Below, in pieces: positions 35,910 to 44,181 of a stretch of DNA of 64,000 nt. The position numbers were made by a program, and so were the translations under genes. Below the pieces are notes generated by a model. It was not told where the DNA came from and made no database searches. It saw only the letters and a program-made list of their open reading frames with translations. Within the stretch, counting starts at the first letter, position 1. The number at the start of each line of letters is the position of its first letter. Origin of the DNA: BD2-11 sp965221785 (GTDB lineage Bacteria; Gemmatimonadota; Gemmatimonadetes; Longimicrobiales; Gaopeijiaceae); contig CBDCSR010000002.1 in the NCBI GenBank assembly GCA_965221785.1, positions 744,001 to 808,000 on the forward strand, read 5' to 3'.

Positions 35910-37586
35910 ATGTCCGAAATGAATCGACGCACGTTTCTCGGCACCGGCGCGGCGGCCGGCGCTCTGGTCGCACTCGGCGGCTGCGACGCTCCGGACGGCG
36001 ACTCCGGTTCGGATCGCGGTGGCGCGGGGCAGGAGAGCGCCCCGGGCAGCGTGCCGGATTTCGCCCTCGACGAGATCACGATCGACGCGGTCCACGAGGG
36101 CATGCGGACGGGAGAATACACCTGCCGCTCGATCACGGAGATGTACCTCGACCGCATCGAGGCGCTGAACCGGCAGGGGCCGCGGCTGTTCGCGGTCCTC
36201 GAGGTGAACCCGGACGCGCTCGAGATCGCCGACGCCCTCGACCGCGAGTTCCAGGCCTCGGGCCCGCGGGGGCCGCTGCACGGCATCCCCCTTCTCCTGA
36301 AGGACAACATCGATACCGCGGACGGCATGACGACGACGGCGGGGTCGACTGCGCTCGCCGGGTCGATCGCGCCGCAGGACGCCTTCGTGGCCGCGCGGCT
36401 GCGGGAGGCGGGGGCGCTCCTGCTCGGCAAGGCGAACATGAGCGAATGGGCGGGCTGGAAGTCGTTCGAGTTCGGGGCGTCGGGCTGGAGCGGCCGCGGC
36501 TGGGACGGCGGCCGGGGCGGCTTCTGCAAAAACCCCTACGCGCTCGACCGCACCCCGGGCGGGTCGAGCTCCGGGTCCGGGGCAGGCGCGGCGGCCAACC
36601 TGGCGGTGGCGACGATCGGGTCGGAGACCGACGGCTCCATCGTGGGCCCGTCTTCGCGCAACTGCCTGGTCGGCATCAAGCCCACGATCGGGCTTCACAG
36701 CCGGGGCGGCGTCATCCCCATCGCGCACAGCCAGGACAGCACCGGCCCGATGGCGCGCACCGTTCGGGACGCCGCGATCATGCTCGGAACGATGGTCGGC
36801 GTCGACCCGCGCGACCCGCTGACGGCCGCGAGCGCGGGCAACTTCCTCACCGACTACACCGGAGCGCTGGACCCCGCCGGCCTCAGGGGCGCCCGCGTCG
36901 GCGTCCTGCGGGAGTATGCCGGCTTCGACAGCCGCGTCGACGCGCTGTTCGAGGAGGCGCTCGACGTCATGCGCGCGGAGGGCGCGACGGTAGTCGACCC
37001 GGTCACGCTTCCCGGGGAACTGCGCTTCGGCAACGAGTACGAGATGGAGGTGCTGTACCACGAGTTCAAGGCGGACCTGAACGCGTATCTCGCCTCGCTG
37101 GGTCCCGACGCGCCGATCAAGTCGCTCGCCGAACTCATCGAGTACAACGAGGCGAACGCCGACCTGGAGCTCGCCCTCTACGGGCAGGAGCTTCATGTGC
37201 GCTCCCAGGAGCGCGGGCCGCTGACCGACCAGCGCTACATCGACGCGCTGGCGGCGAGCCACCGGCTCTCGCGCGAAGAGGGGATCGACCGCGCGATGGC
37301 CGAGCACCGGCTGGACGCGCTCGTCGGGATCACGTCGGGGATTCCCGCCATGCAGGACCCGCTCGACGCGTCGGGCGGGGGCGGGGGCGGATGCTCGACG
37401 CCCCCGGCCATGGCGGCCTATCCCAACATGTCGGTGCCCATGGGGTTCATCCACGGGCTCCCGGTCGGGATGTCGCTCTGCGGCCGGGCCTGGAGCGAGG
37501 CAACGCTGATCCGTCTCGCGTACGCCTTCGAGCAGGCGACGAACGTGCGGCGACCGCCGACGTTTCAGGCGACGGTGCGGGTGTGA
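35910..37586 (+). CDS. Tat-exported amidase-signature hydrolase, likely lipoprotein
   Basis: The 558-aa product opens with a twin-arginine signal (MNRRTFLGTGAAAGALVA) ending in a lipobox-like LGGC at about residue 28. The amidase-signature trio is present: Lys in LLLKDNIDT, cis-Ser in TPGGSSSGSGAGA, and Ser in GSETDGSIVGPSS. A Gly run (SGGGGGGCSTPP) lies near the C-terminus. Tat export means the enzyme folds in the cytoplasm and acts in the periplasm or at the membrane. It is divergent from the oxygenase operon. Start at 35910, or at the internal ATG at 35919 directly before the RR motif. Confidence 0.95.
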   Translation: MSEMNRRTFLGTGAAAGALVALGGCDAPDGDSGSDRGGAGQESAPGSVPDFALDEITIDAVHEGMRTGEYTCRSITEMYLDRIEALNRQGPRLFAVLEVNPDALEIADALDREFQASGPRGPLHGIPLLLKDNIDTADGMTTTAGSTALAGSIAPQDAFVAARLREAGALLLGKANMSEWAGWKSFEFGASGWSGRGWDGGRGGFCKNPYALDRTPGGSSSGSGAGAAANLAVATIGSETDGSIVGPSSRNCLVGIKPTIGLHSRGGVIPIAHSQDSTGPMARTVRDAAIMLGTMVGVDPRDPLTAASAGNFLTDYTGALDPAGLRGARVGVLREYAGFDSRVDALFEEALDVMRAEGATVVDPVTLPGELRFGNEYEMEVLYHEFKADLNAYLASLGPDAPIKSLAELIEYNEANADLELALYGQELHVRSQERGPLTDQRYIDALAASHRLSREEGIDRAMAEHRLDALVGITSGIPAMQDPLDASGGGGGGCSTPPAMAAYPNMSVPMGFIHGLPVGMSLCGRAWSEATLIRLAYAFEQATNVRRPPTFQATVRV

Positions 37587-37593
37587 GGGAGGC

Positions 37594-37671
37594 CGGTTCT
37601 TAACGGGAAACACGAAAGTTGCGCTTTTGATTTTCCCGGTTAACCGTGCCGAGATCGTTGACTACCACTGA
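37594..37671 (+). pseudogene. Relic of a HigB/RelE-type toxin (C-terminal end only)
   Basis: Just upstream of higA, a frame without a start codon ends in NRAEIVDYH followed by TGA (37669-37671). HigB toxins characteristically end in a very similar EIVDYH, and higB normally lies directly upstream of higA with this spacing (12 bp here). The rest of the toxin (about 80 residues) is missing, because the amidase gene ends at 37586. This suggests deletion of the toxin, leaving the antitoxin orphaned. It rests on a short match. Confidence 0.45.
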
Positions 37672-37683
37672 GGGAGCTCCATC

Positions 37684-37977
37684 ATGACTCGCCTGGAGCC
37701 GGTCCACCCCGGCGAAGTGCTGAAGCACGACTTCATGGAACCGTTTGCGTTGTCGTCCAACGCGCTCGCCAAGGCAATCGGAGTGACACCGGCGCGAATC
37801 AACGAGATCGTCCGCGGTCGGCGCGGCATCACTGCAGAGACCGCCCTGCGGCTTGCGCGGTATTTCAGAACCGACGCCCAGAGTTGGATGAACCTTCAGG
37901 ATCGGTACGAACTCGCGGTGGCCGAGACGCGTGTGGGGGGCGCGCTGGCGACGATTCAACCGCGAGATGTGGCGTGA
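37684..37977 (+). CDS. higA: HigA-family addiction-module antitoxin (XRE-type HTH)
   Basis: The 97-aa product opens with the family signature LEPVHPGEVLKHDFMEPF. A helix-turn-helix follows (about 25-60: SSNALAKAIGVTPARINEIV, then RGRRGITAETALRLARYF) and the usual SWMNLQDRYELAVAE. It represses its own operon and neutralises a RelE-like RNase toxin in intact systems. Here no intact toxin is found upstream or downstream, only the relic at 37594-37671. It may persist as a regulator or as an anti-addiction factor (inference). A GAGGGAG ribosome site precedes the ATG. Confidence 0.92.
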   Translation: MTRLEPVHPGEVLKHDFMEPFALSSNALAKAIGVTPARINEIVRGRRGITAETALRLARYFRTDAQSWMNLQDRYELAVAETRVGGALATIQPRDVA

Positions 37978-38022
37978 GGCCGTGCTGAGTTCATCCACCA
38001 CCCTTCGCATTGAGGAGAGGCA

Positions 38023-38463
38023 ATGCGCGCGGTCGTGATCGACTCGGTGGTGGAACGAAAGACGCCCGGGCTGCCTCGGTTCGTCGTAGTCCCTGCGGCC
38101 GCCCTGGGGAGGTGGCAACTTGCCGGCACGACGGTCGTTCACGCACGTCTGAACGATGTCGACCTCGGGCGCAGGAGCCTCAAGCACTGGGGCGCCAGGG
38201 ATTGCTGGTTCATCGACCTCACTGCAAAGCAGTGTTCCGCGGCTGATGCCGACACCGGCGACCGCGTACGCCTGCAACTCCGGCTGGCCTCGACGGAGCC
38301 ACCTGACGAGTTATCCGCCCTGATCGCCTCGGATCCCGGAGCGCGGAGCGTCTGGGAGGGCTTCAGTCCGGCCCGGCGCCGACAGCTGTCTGAACACGTT
38401 CGCGCGGCCCGAAGAACGGAGACCCGGTTGAGGAGGGCGAGGTTGGGGTTGCTGGGCAGGTAG
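38023..38463 (+). CDS. YdeI/OmpD-associated-like protein with DUF1905-type N-terminus
   Basis: The 146-aa product is preceded by GAGGAGAGG. The N-terminal half (FVVVPAAALGRWQLAGTTVV, CWFIDLTAKQC, TGDRVRLQLRLA) resembles the small DUF1905 barrel. The C-terminal third (LIASDPGARSVWEGFSPARRRQLSEHV, of which ARRRQLSEHV is the most typical) matches the helical YdeI tail. The YdeI group was named from bacteriocin/peptide-resistance phenotypes; the molecular function is unknown. It sits in the small accessory patch after higA, and its 3' end overlaps an antisense antitoxin relic. Confidence 0.8.
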   Translation: MRAVVIDSVVERKTPGLPRFVVVPAAALGRWQLAGTTVVHARLNDVDLGRRSLKHWGARDCWFIDLTAKQCSAADADTGDRVRLQLRLASTEPPDELSALIASDPGARSVWEGFSPARRRQLSEHVRAARRTETRLRRARLGLLGR

Positions 38464-38475
38464 TGGGTGTCCTTC

Positions 38476-38577
38476 CGCCCGCTCCCAGAATTCTCCGTCC
38501 AACTCGGGGATGTCGCGGAAATCGGTGTCCTCGTCCTTCACCGCCGCGATCTGCTCGGGAGTCCGGGGGCTATCGTG
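38476..38577 (-). pseudogene. Decayed BrnA/CopG-like antitoxin fragment
   Basis: The minus-strand frame reads SPRTPEQIAAVKDEDTDF followed by RDIPELDGEFWERA. The stretch with DEDTDFRDIPELDGEFW is the hallmark of BrnA-type (DUF4415-like) antitoxins. A TAG lies directly upstream (38578-38580), no start codon precedes it, and the ribbon-helix-helix part after FWERA is gone. No BrnT toxin is recognisable. It is a toxin-antitoxin relic next to the orphan higA. Confidence 0.4.
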
Positions 38578-38700
38578 CTACGGGTGTGAGATGGTGGCGG
38601 AACAGGGCGGGGACGTGTCTGTCTTGCGGGTTGAGCGGCGAGCATACACCCTCTCGGGGCAGGTTCCTGATGGGCTTCTCTCAGCGCGGGTTCCCAGGAC

Positions 38701-39498
38701 ATGGTTGCGCCCTTTGACGCATTGCGCGAAGTCGCGGTAGTCGACTGTGAGACAACCGGCCTCGATCCCGAGCAGGACCGGATCATCAGGCTCGCAGTTG
38801 TCCTCGTGGATCTCGGCGTGCACAGGGCCGAAGCCCAGACTTGGGAAGCGACCATTAGCCCGCGCGTGCCGATCTCCGAGGAAGCATCCGGCGTGCATGG
38901 GATTGCCGACGGCGAGGTGGAAGGGCTGGGCACCTTCGGGGACATCGCGCAGTCGCTCACCGACTTCATCGGCGACCGTCCGCTGGTGGGGTTCAACGTC
39001 GGTTTCGACAAGCGGATGCTCAACCCCGAACTCAGGCGGTACGGGTTCAAGTCCTTCCACAACAGGCGGAGTTACTGCGTCCAAGACACGCTGCATGGCA
39101 TCTGGGGATACGCGCCCACGCTGTCCAATGCTGTCGCGCGCATGGCTCTCACCGATTTCCTGGACAAGCTGCACGATCCACTGACCGACGCGACAGCTAC
39201 CGCAACAATGGCCGGGATGATCGCTCGGCTGTCCAGCGACCAGGTACGAGACGCCCCGGGCCACAGGTGGACCGCGCACCCGCGCGCAAATGACCCACCC
39301 ACCGAAGACCAATTGAGCTACATCAGAAGCATGGGCGGAAGCACGTTCGGGGTTCGCACCCGCGAGCAGGCGGGCGATGCCATCGAACGCCTCGAACACG
39401 AGCCGGACGACAGCCTCGACGAAGACGACGAGTCGCCCGGCTGCCTCCCGCAGTTGGTTGTAGCCCTTTTTCTGGTCGTGCTGGTCGCCATGTGCTGA
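38701..39498 (+). CDS. DnaQ-type 3'-5' exonuclease with C-terminal membrane tail
   Basis: The 265-aa product has the three exonuclease motifs of the DEDD superfamily: ExoI VAVVDCETTGLDPEQD, ExoII LVGFNVGFDKRML, and ExoIII HDPLTDATATATM with its His and Asp. It therefore probably degrades DNA or RNA from the 3' end. After an acidic linker (EPDDSLDEDDESPG) the chain ends in CLPQLVVALFLVVLVAMC, a likely membrane anchor, which is unusual for this family. It is convergent with the Abi gene, 13 bp away. A defence role is suggested by the neighbours only. Confidence 0.88.
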   Translation: MVAPFDALREVAVVDCETTGLDPEQDRIIRLAVVLVDLGVHRAEAQTWEATISPRVPISEEASGVHGIADGEVEGLGTFGDIAQSLTDFIGDRPLVGFNVGFDKRMLNPELRRYGFKSFHNRRSYCVQDTLHGIWGYAPTLSNAVARMALTDFLDKLHDPLTDATATATMAGMIARLSSDQVRDAPGHRWTAHPRANDPPTEDQLSYIRSMGGSTFGVRTREQAGDAIERLEHEPDDSLDEDDESPGCLPQLVVALFLVVLVAMC

Positions 39499-39511
39499 TG
39501 CCGATGGAGTC

Positions 39512-40228
39512 TCAGCGCCTGATGATTGCCTCGGCCTGAGCACGGAATCCGGCAACACCCTTGTTGAGTACTGCCGGAAGCGGCGAGTGCACCGTGAGGG
39601 TCGCCGCGAGGTCTCTGTTGATCCAAGCGATGACGTCGAGCAAGCGCTGATGGCGCCGGTCGAGTTTCCGGTCCCAAACCGGCTCATGATGAGAAACCCG
39701 GTTTCGCAGTTCGCGGAGCGGGTCCAGAGCGTGGAAGATCTGGCTGCGTGTGCGCTTGGGTTGGGCCAGATGCGGAAATCCCTTCGTCGCAAGTTCAGGC
39801 CAGAGGCGCGGTCCGCCTGCACGACCCTGTTCATATGGCCTCTTGCACAGGCTTACCCAGAAGCCAAACCCCAGGACTGAGACGAGCCGACCCGGGGTCA
39901 TCGGTCTCTTTCTGGTCTTCAACGTATTTTTGGCCTGCTCGATGGCCTCACGCTCCCGATCGGCAAGCAGGGAGGGTTGAGCATCGAGCCAGCACGGGAC
40001 GACATCGAAACTGAGCGCAGTCTCATCGACGATTCGTCGGGAGACGGCGAAGAGGTGGTTTCGGAGAGTAACCTCAAGGGTGTGAAGGGCTGGCTGGAGC
40101 GTGCTACAAAGTGCCAGGTTCCACAGGTACCTGGCGACGCCATCGATCTCGTCGGTGTCCTCGGGTAATGCGTAGGCGCTCAACCGTTCGTCCGAAAGAG
40201 CGCTTCTGAGGCTTGGGATCGTTAGCAA
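39512..40228 (-). CDS. Abi-family (AbiD/AbiF-like) HEPN protein
   Basis: The 238-aa product resembles abortive-infection proteins of the Abi_2 group. The early segment YLWNLALCSTLQPALHTLEV is followed by LRNHLF. The family's end motif is LRELRNRVSHHEPVW. RNRVSH provides the R-x4-H signature of HEPN ribonucleases, so an RNA-cutting, growth-arresting response to phage is plausible. In this family the first half is a helical sensor. It has no partner antitoxin next to it and is convergent with the membrane-tailed exonuclease. Function in defence is inferred from family membership. Confidence 0.82.
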   Translation of the reverse strand: MLTIPSLRSALSDERLSAYALPEDTDEIDGVARYLWNLALCSTLQPALHTLEVTLRNHLFAVSRRIVDETALSFDVVPCWLDAQPSLLADREREAIEQAKNTLKTRKRPMTPGRLVSVLGFGFWVSLCKRPYEQGRAGGPRLWPELATKGFPHLAQPKRTRSQIFHALDPLRELRNRVSHHEPVWDRKLDRRHQRLLDVIAWINRDLAATLTVHSPLPAVLNKGVAGFRAQAEAIIRR

Positions 40229-40441
40229 GAAGGCTACTTGGAGTTGCGGTAGCGGGGGGCGGAAAGCTGGTGGCCGCCCAGCACGCGCGCAAGGTTACGC
40301 TATTGATTGGTGGCGAGGGTGGCGGATCGCCCTAGGGAGGCGAGGCCGTCATCTGCAGCGAAGGATCTCGGCGGAGTCTTGACAGAGAGTCGGGACGACG
40401 TTGCGCCTCGGGCGGACGTTGACGATACTTCATTTGTAATT

Positions 40442-40527
40442 CCTCAGGTCGTCCTCTACTGCACAAGCCTTCGGGCGCAGCACGACGCTGAGGTAAGGGC
40501 CCCGAGGCAACCGACCTCGGGGCTCTT
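40442..40527 (+). other. Strongly folded non-coding element upstream of the ABC exporter
   Basis: This lies in the 365-bp gap 40229-40593, where no gene was found. The first hairpin pairs CCTCAG (40442-40447) with CTGAGG (40488-40493), and GTCGT with ACGAC (one-base bulge at 40487). It then pairs CTGC with GCAG, and GCC with GGC capped by a C(TTCG)G tetraloop (40470-40473). A second hairpin pairs 40495-40507 with 40515-40527 (13 pairs, 7-nt loop), terminator-like but lacking a strong T run. A weak promoter (TTGCGC at 40402, N17, GATACT at 40425) would start transcription right before it. It could be a small RNA with its terminator, or an attenuator leader of the ABC operon that starts 66 bp later. 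Confidence 0.45.
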
Positions 40528-40593
40528 GTGTTAAATGGCCCGCCCAAGGTTTAACCCGAAACGGCCCGGGTAGCATCCCCGTACGTTCACTCC

Positions 40594-41496
40594 ATGCAAG
40601 CTGGAACATCGCCTGGCCCCGCCCTCGCCCGGCTGTCCCGCGTGACGCACCGGTACGGCCCGGTTGTCGCGCTCGACGGGCTCGATCTGGAAGTCCGGCG
40701 GGGCGAGGTGCTGGGGGTGCTTGGGCCCAACGGCGCCGGCAAGACCACAGCCATCAGCCTTCTCCTCGGGAGCCTGCAGGTGCAGGAGGGCGCGGCGAGC
40801 GTCTTCGGCTTCGCTCCGGGGGCGCCGGAGGTGCGGGTTCGGCGGGGCGCGATGCTCCAGATCTCGGGCATCTCCGCGAATCTGATCGTGCGCGAGCATA
40901 TTGAGCTGTTCCGCGCATACTATCCGGCACCGCTTCCGGCTGCGCGCCTGCTCGCCATGGCGGGCCTCGAAAAGCTCGCCCGGCGCCGGTACGGAAAGCT
41001 CTCCGGAGGTCAGAAGCAGCGGGTGATGTTCGCGCTGGCGCTGGCCGGCGATCCCGAACTGCTGTTCCTGGACGAGCCCACTACGGGGCTCGACGTCGAT
41101 GCGCGGCATCGGCTGTGGAGCGAGATCCGGGGCCTCAGGGAGTCCGGGCGCACGACGGTCCTCACGACGCACAACCTGGACGAGGCCGACGCGCTCGCCG
41201 ACCGCGTGGTGGTCATCCACAACGGGCGTCGGATCGCGGAGGGCACCCCTGCGGAGATCAAGTCGCGCACGGGGCGTCTCGTGCGCTGCGTCACCCGGAT
41301 CCGGCCCGACGAGGTCGCGAGCCTGCCCGGCGTGATCGAGGCCCGGACCCGCGGACGGCATCTGGAGGCCCTGACGACTCAGCCCGAGGACCTGGTCCGG
41401 GAGCTGCTCGCGCGCGACGAGGAGTTGGCGGATCTCACGGTCGTGGCCGCCGGGCTCGAGGATGCGTTTCTCGCGCTGACGCGGGCCACCAAATGA
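40594..41496 (+). CDS. ABC exporter ATP-binding subunit
   Basis: The 300-aa product has Walker A (GPNGAGKTTAI, about residue 47), the signature LSGGQKQR, Walker B LLFLDEPTTGLDVDA, and the H-loop LTTHNLDEAD. A C-terminal extension (about 220-300) matches the DUF4162-like tail of drug/antibiotic exporter ATPases (CcmA/DrrA type). It is cytoplasmic and powers the next gene's permease. Its stop overlaps the permease's ATG (ATGA). The substrate is unknown. Confidence 0.95.
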   Translation: MQAGTSPGPALARLSRVTHRYGPVVALDGLDLEVRRGEVLGVLGPNGAGKTTAISLLLGSLQVQEGAASVFGFAPGAPEVRVRRGAMLQISGISANLIVREHIELFRAYYPAPLPAARLLAMAGLEKLARRRYGKLSGGQKQRVMFALALAGDPELLFLDEPTTGLDVDARHRLWSEIRGLRESGRTTVLTTHNLDEADALADRVVVIHNGRRIAEGTPAEIKSRTGRLVRCVTRIRPDEVASLPGVIEARTRGRHLEALTTQPEDLVRELLARDEELADLTVVAAGLEDAFLALTRATK

Positions 41497-42269
41497 CCCC
41501 GGGCCGACGCTTCCGGATCTACCTGCTGGAAGCACGCTTCCAAGTCGTGGAGACGCTGCGGGAGCCCATGTTCGCCATCCCCACGCTGACCTTCCCGCTC
41601 ATCTTCTACCTGTTCTTCGGCGTGATCATGGGCGCGCGCAGGGTGTCGCTGGCCGTGCCGACCTACGTGCTGGCGACCTACGGCGTCTTCGGCGTCCTGG
41701 GCCCGGCGCTCTTCGGCTTCGGGGCCGGGCTCGCGAACGAACGCGACACCGGCGTCCTGCTCCTGAAGCAGACCACGCCCATGCCCGCCGGCGCCTACCT
41801 GTTCGCCAAGGTCATGGCGGCGCTGATCTTCGGCGCGGTCGTCGTGGCGGCCCTGTTCCTGATGGCCGCGCACGCGGCGGGGGTCGCCCTCTACCGCTGG
41901 CAGTGGTTCGCGCTGGCCGGGGTGCTGCTCGCGGGCGTAATCCCGTTCTGCGCCCTGGGCCTGGCGATCGGCGCGTGGGCGAGGGGACGCTCGGCCGTCG
42001 CCGTGGTCAACCTCGTCTTCCTGCCCATGGCCATGCTCTCAGGGCTCTGGCTTCCCATCTACATGTTCCCGGATGTCATGCAGGACATCGCGCTCGCGCT
42101 TCCCGCCTATCACCACGCGCAGCTCGCGCTCAAGGTCATCGCGATGGACGCCGGACAGCCGGTCCCGATGCACCTCGCGGTTCTGGTGGCCGAAACGCTC
42201 GTCTTCCTCGCCGTGGCGGCGCTCGGGTTCCGCCGCGCGGACAGTTTCTCGATGAGGAGATCCCGATGA
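41493..42269 (+). CDS. ABC-2 type exporter permease
   Basis: The 258-aa product starts at an ATG at 41493 coupled to the ATPase. It has about six membrane segments: PTLTFPLIFYLFFGVIM, ATYGVFGVLGPALFGFGAGL, ALIFGAVVVAALFLMAA, WFALAGVLLAGVIPFCALGL, a VVNLVFLPMAMLSGLWLPIY segment, and a last helix LVAETLVFLAVAALGF. The FLPMAMLSGLWLPIYMFP block is typical of ABC-2 drug/polysaccharide exporters. Its stop overlaps the ATG of the amidohydrolase by 4 bp, so all three are translated from one transcript. Confidence 0.93.
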   Translation: MTPGRRFRIYLLEARFQVVETLREPMFAIPTLTFPLIFYLFFGVIMGARRVSLAVPTYVLATYGVFGVLGPALFGFGAGLANERDTGVLLLKQTTPMPAGAYLFAKVMAALIFGAVVVAALFLMAAHAAGVALYRWQWFALAGVLLAGVIPFCALGLAIGAWARGRSAVAVVNLVFLPMAMLSGLWLPIYMFPDVMQDIALALPAYHHAQLALKVIAMDAGQPVPMHLAVLVAETLVFLAVAALGFRRADSFSMRRSR

Positions 42270-44086
42270 AGAGCGCACGTCATCTCGTTGGCCGCAGCCT
42301 GACCTGGCTCGTGGTCGGCGTCGCGGTCTTCACCGGCGTGCTCGCGACGCTGCCGGTGCCGCAGGCCGCGGAGGACCCGGCTCGGGGCGTTCCCGAGGAG
42401 ACGTTCGCGATCGTGGACGTCACGGCCTTCGACGGCGAGGCCTTCCGGGAGGGATGGGACGTGTGGGTCGAGGACGGAAGGATCCGGCACGCCGGCCAGA
42501 GGCTCGACCTGCCCGACGACCTCCCGCGCCTGGACGGGCGGGGCCACACGCTGATCCCGGGGCTGATCGACGGCCACGTGCACAGCTTCCCGTCCACGCT
42601 GGGGGACGCGCTGCGCTTCGGGGTGACCACGGTGCTGGACCAGTCCACGGATCCGGCCTTCGCCGCGGCGATGCGGCCCGCGCGCGAGGAGGTGGGACGC
42701 GGCACCGGGGCGGACCTCTTCTCCGCCGGCATGACCGCGACCGCCCCGGAAGGGCACGGCACGCAGTACGGGATCCCCGTGGAGACGCTGACCGGCCCGG
42801 ACGAGGCCGCGGAGTGGGTGAGGGCGCGCAAGGCCGAGGGCTCCGACTGGATCAAGATCATCTACGAGGACGGCAGCGCCTTCGAGATGGAGATCCCGTC
42901 GCTCGATGGAGAGACGGTCGCCGCGGTGATCGAGGCCGCACACGCGGAGGGACTCGCCGCCGTGGTGCATGTGAGCACCCTCGAAACCGCTCTCGAAGCG
43001 ATGGCCTTCGGCGCCGACGGCCTGGTGCACATATGGCGCGACGAGGTCGTCTCCGAGGCGGATGCCCGGCGCTTTGCGGAGGCGGACATCTTCGTGGTGC
43101 CGACGCTTTCGGTCATGGTTCCGGCCGAAGACCCCGCCGTGGTGGAGCTGGTCCGCGAGACCGACGAGGCAATGCTCTCACCGATACAGCGGCAGACGCT
43201 CGCCGCTCGCTTCCCGGGCGGCCTCGCGGAGGGCGGAGACGTGGCGATGGAGAACGTCCGCAGGCTGCGCGCGGCCGGAGTGCGGCTGATCGCGGGCACG
43301 GACAGCCCGAACCCGGGAACCGGGACGGGAATCTCCATGCACGGGGAGCTGCGCCTGCTCGCGCGCGCCGGCATGGGAAGCGCGGAGGCGCTGGCGGCGG
43401 CGACTTCGGTGGCGGCGGACGCGTTCGGCGTCGCGGAGCGCGGCCGGATCGCCGAAGGCCATCTCGCCGACCTGGTGCTGGTGCGCGGCGACCTCGAGGA
43501 AGACGTGTCGCGCAGCCACGACATCGTCGCGATCTGGAAGGACGGGTACCTGGTGGATCGTGCTGTCGGCCCCGCGGGCGCCGGGCCTGGGGCCGAGATC
43601 GCGTCCGCTCCCGCCGAAACCCTGGTCGCGGACTTCGAGGACGGGTTCGAGGCGAGCTTCGGTGAATGGGACGTGACGACGGACCAGATGAGCGGCGGCT
43701 CCTCCAGCGCCAGCGTGGCCGTGCGGGACGGCGCCCTGGTGGTCACCGGCGAGATCGCCCCGGGAGTCGCCTTCCCCTGGGCCGGCGTGATCTGGATGCC
43801 CGGCGAGCAGCCCTTGCAGCCCGTGGACTTCTCCGGCCGGGAGGCGGTCCGCTTCCGCACGCGCGGGGATGGGCGGCAGTACTCGGTGATGCTGATCAGC
43901 AGCGCGCAGCCAGCGGGGCCGCCGCCTACGGTGACGTTCGTGGCCGGCGACCAGTGGACCGAGGTGGAGATTCGGCTGGAGGATTTTCCCACGGCCACGC
44001 CGGAAGTTATTGCGGGACTGGCGTTTGTGGCGGAGGGGCCGGTGGGGAGGTTCGCGTTCGAGGTGGATGAGGTGGAGGTTAGGTGA
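42266..44086 (+). CDS. Exported amidohydrolase fused to a C-terminal CIA30-like domain
   Basis: The 606-aa product has a signal peptide (SLTWLVVGVAVFTGVLATL, ending PQAAE). An imidazolonepropionase-type amidohydrolase follows (about 45-445): the His pair in LIDGHVHSFP, Lys in SDWIKIIYEDG, His in AAVVHVSTLE, and Asp in LIAGTDSPNPGTG. The last 150 residues (LVADFEDGFEASFGEWDVTT, then ISSAQPAGPPPTVTFVAGDQ, ending FEVDEVEV) resemble a CIA30/galactose-binding beta-sandwich. The genes overlap by 4 bp with the exporter, so hydrolase and exporter probably act on the same compound. The CIA30 fold may bind a sugar or lipid ligand (inference). Confidence 0.9.
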   Translation: MKSARHLVGRSLTWLVVGVAVFTGVLATLPVPQAAEDPARGVPEETFAIVDVTAFDGEAFREGWDVWVEDGRIRHAGQRLDLPDDLPRLDGRGHTLIPGLIDGHVHSFPSTLGDALRFGVTTVLDQSTDPAFAAAMRPAREEVGRGTGADLFSAGMTATAPEGHGTQYGIPVETLTGPDEAAEWVRARKAEGSDWIKIIYEDGSAFEMEIPSLDGETVAAVIEAAHAEGLAAVVHVSTLETALEAMAFGADGLVHIWRDEVVSEADARRFAEADIFVVPTLSVMVPAEDPAVVELVRETDEAMLSPIQRQTLAARFPGGLAEGGDVAMENVRRLRAAGVRLIAGTDSPNPGTGTGISMHGELRLLARAGMGSAEALAAATSVAADAFGVAERGRIAEGHLADLVLVRGDLEEDVSRSHDIVAIWKDGYLVDRAVGPAGAGPGAEIASAPAETLVADFEDGFEASFGEWDVTTDQMSGGSSSASVAVRDGALVVTGEIAPGVAFPWAGVIWMPGEQPLQPVDFSGREAVRFRTRGDGRQYSVMLISSAQPAGPPPTVTFVAGDQWTEVEIRLEDFPTATPEVIAGLAFVAEGPVGRFAFEVDEVEVR

Positions 44087-44181
44087 TATCGGCGCCGGGG
44101 TTCCGGCCCGGCTCGGGGCCCCGGGCAACCGACGGGGCGGGCCGAGCCATCAAATGCATGGCTGGTGGAAGGCACTCAAAC

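Noticed and set aside
35760..37613. 617-codon minus-strand frame opposite the Tat amidase
   Set aside because: The amidase has its full catalytic trio and a Tat signal; the antisense frame is an Arg/Gly-rich shadow.
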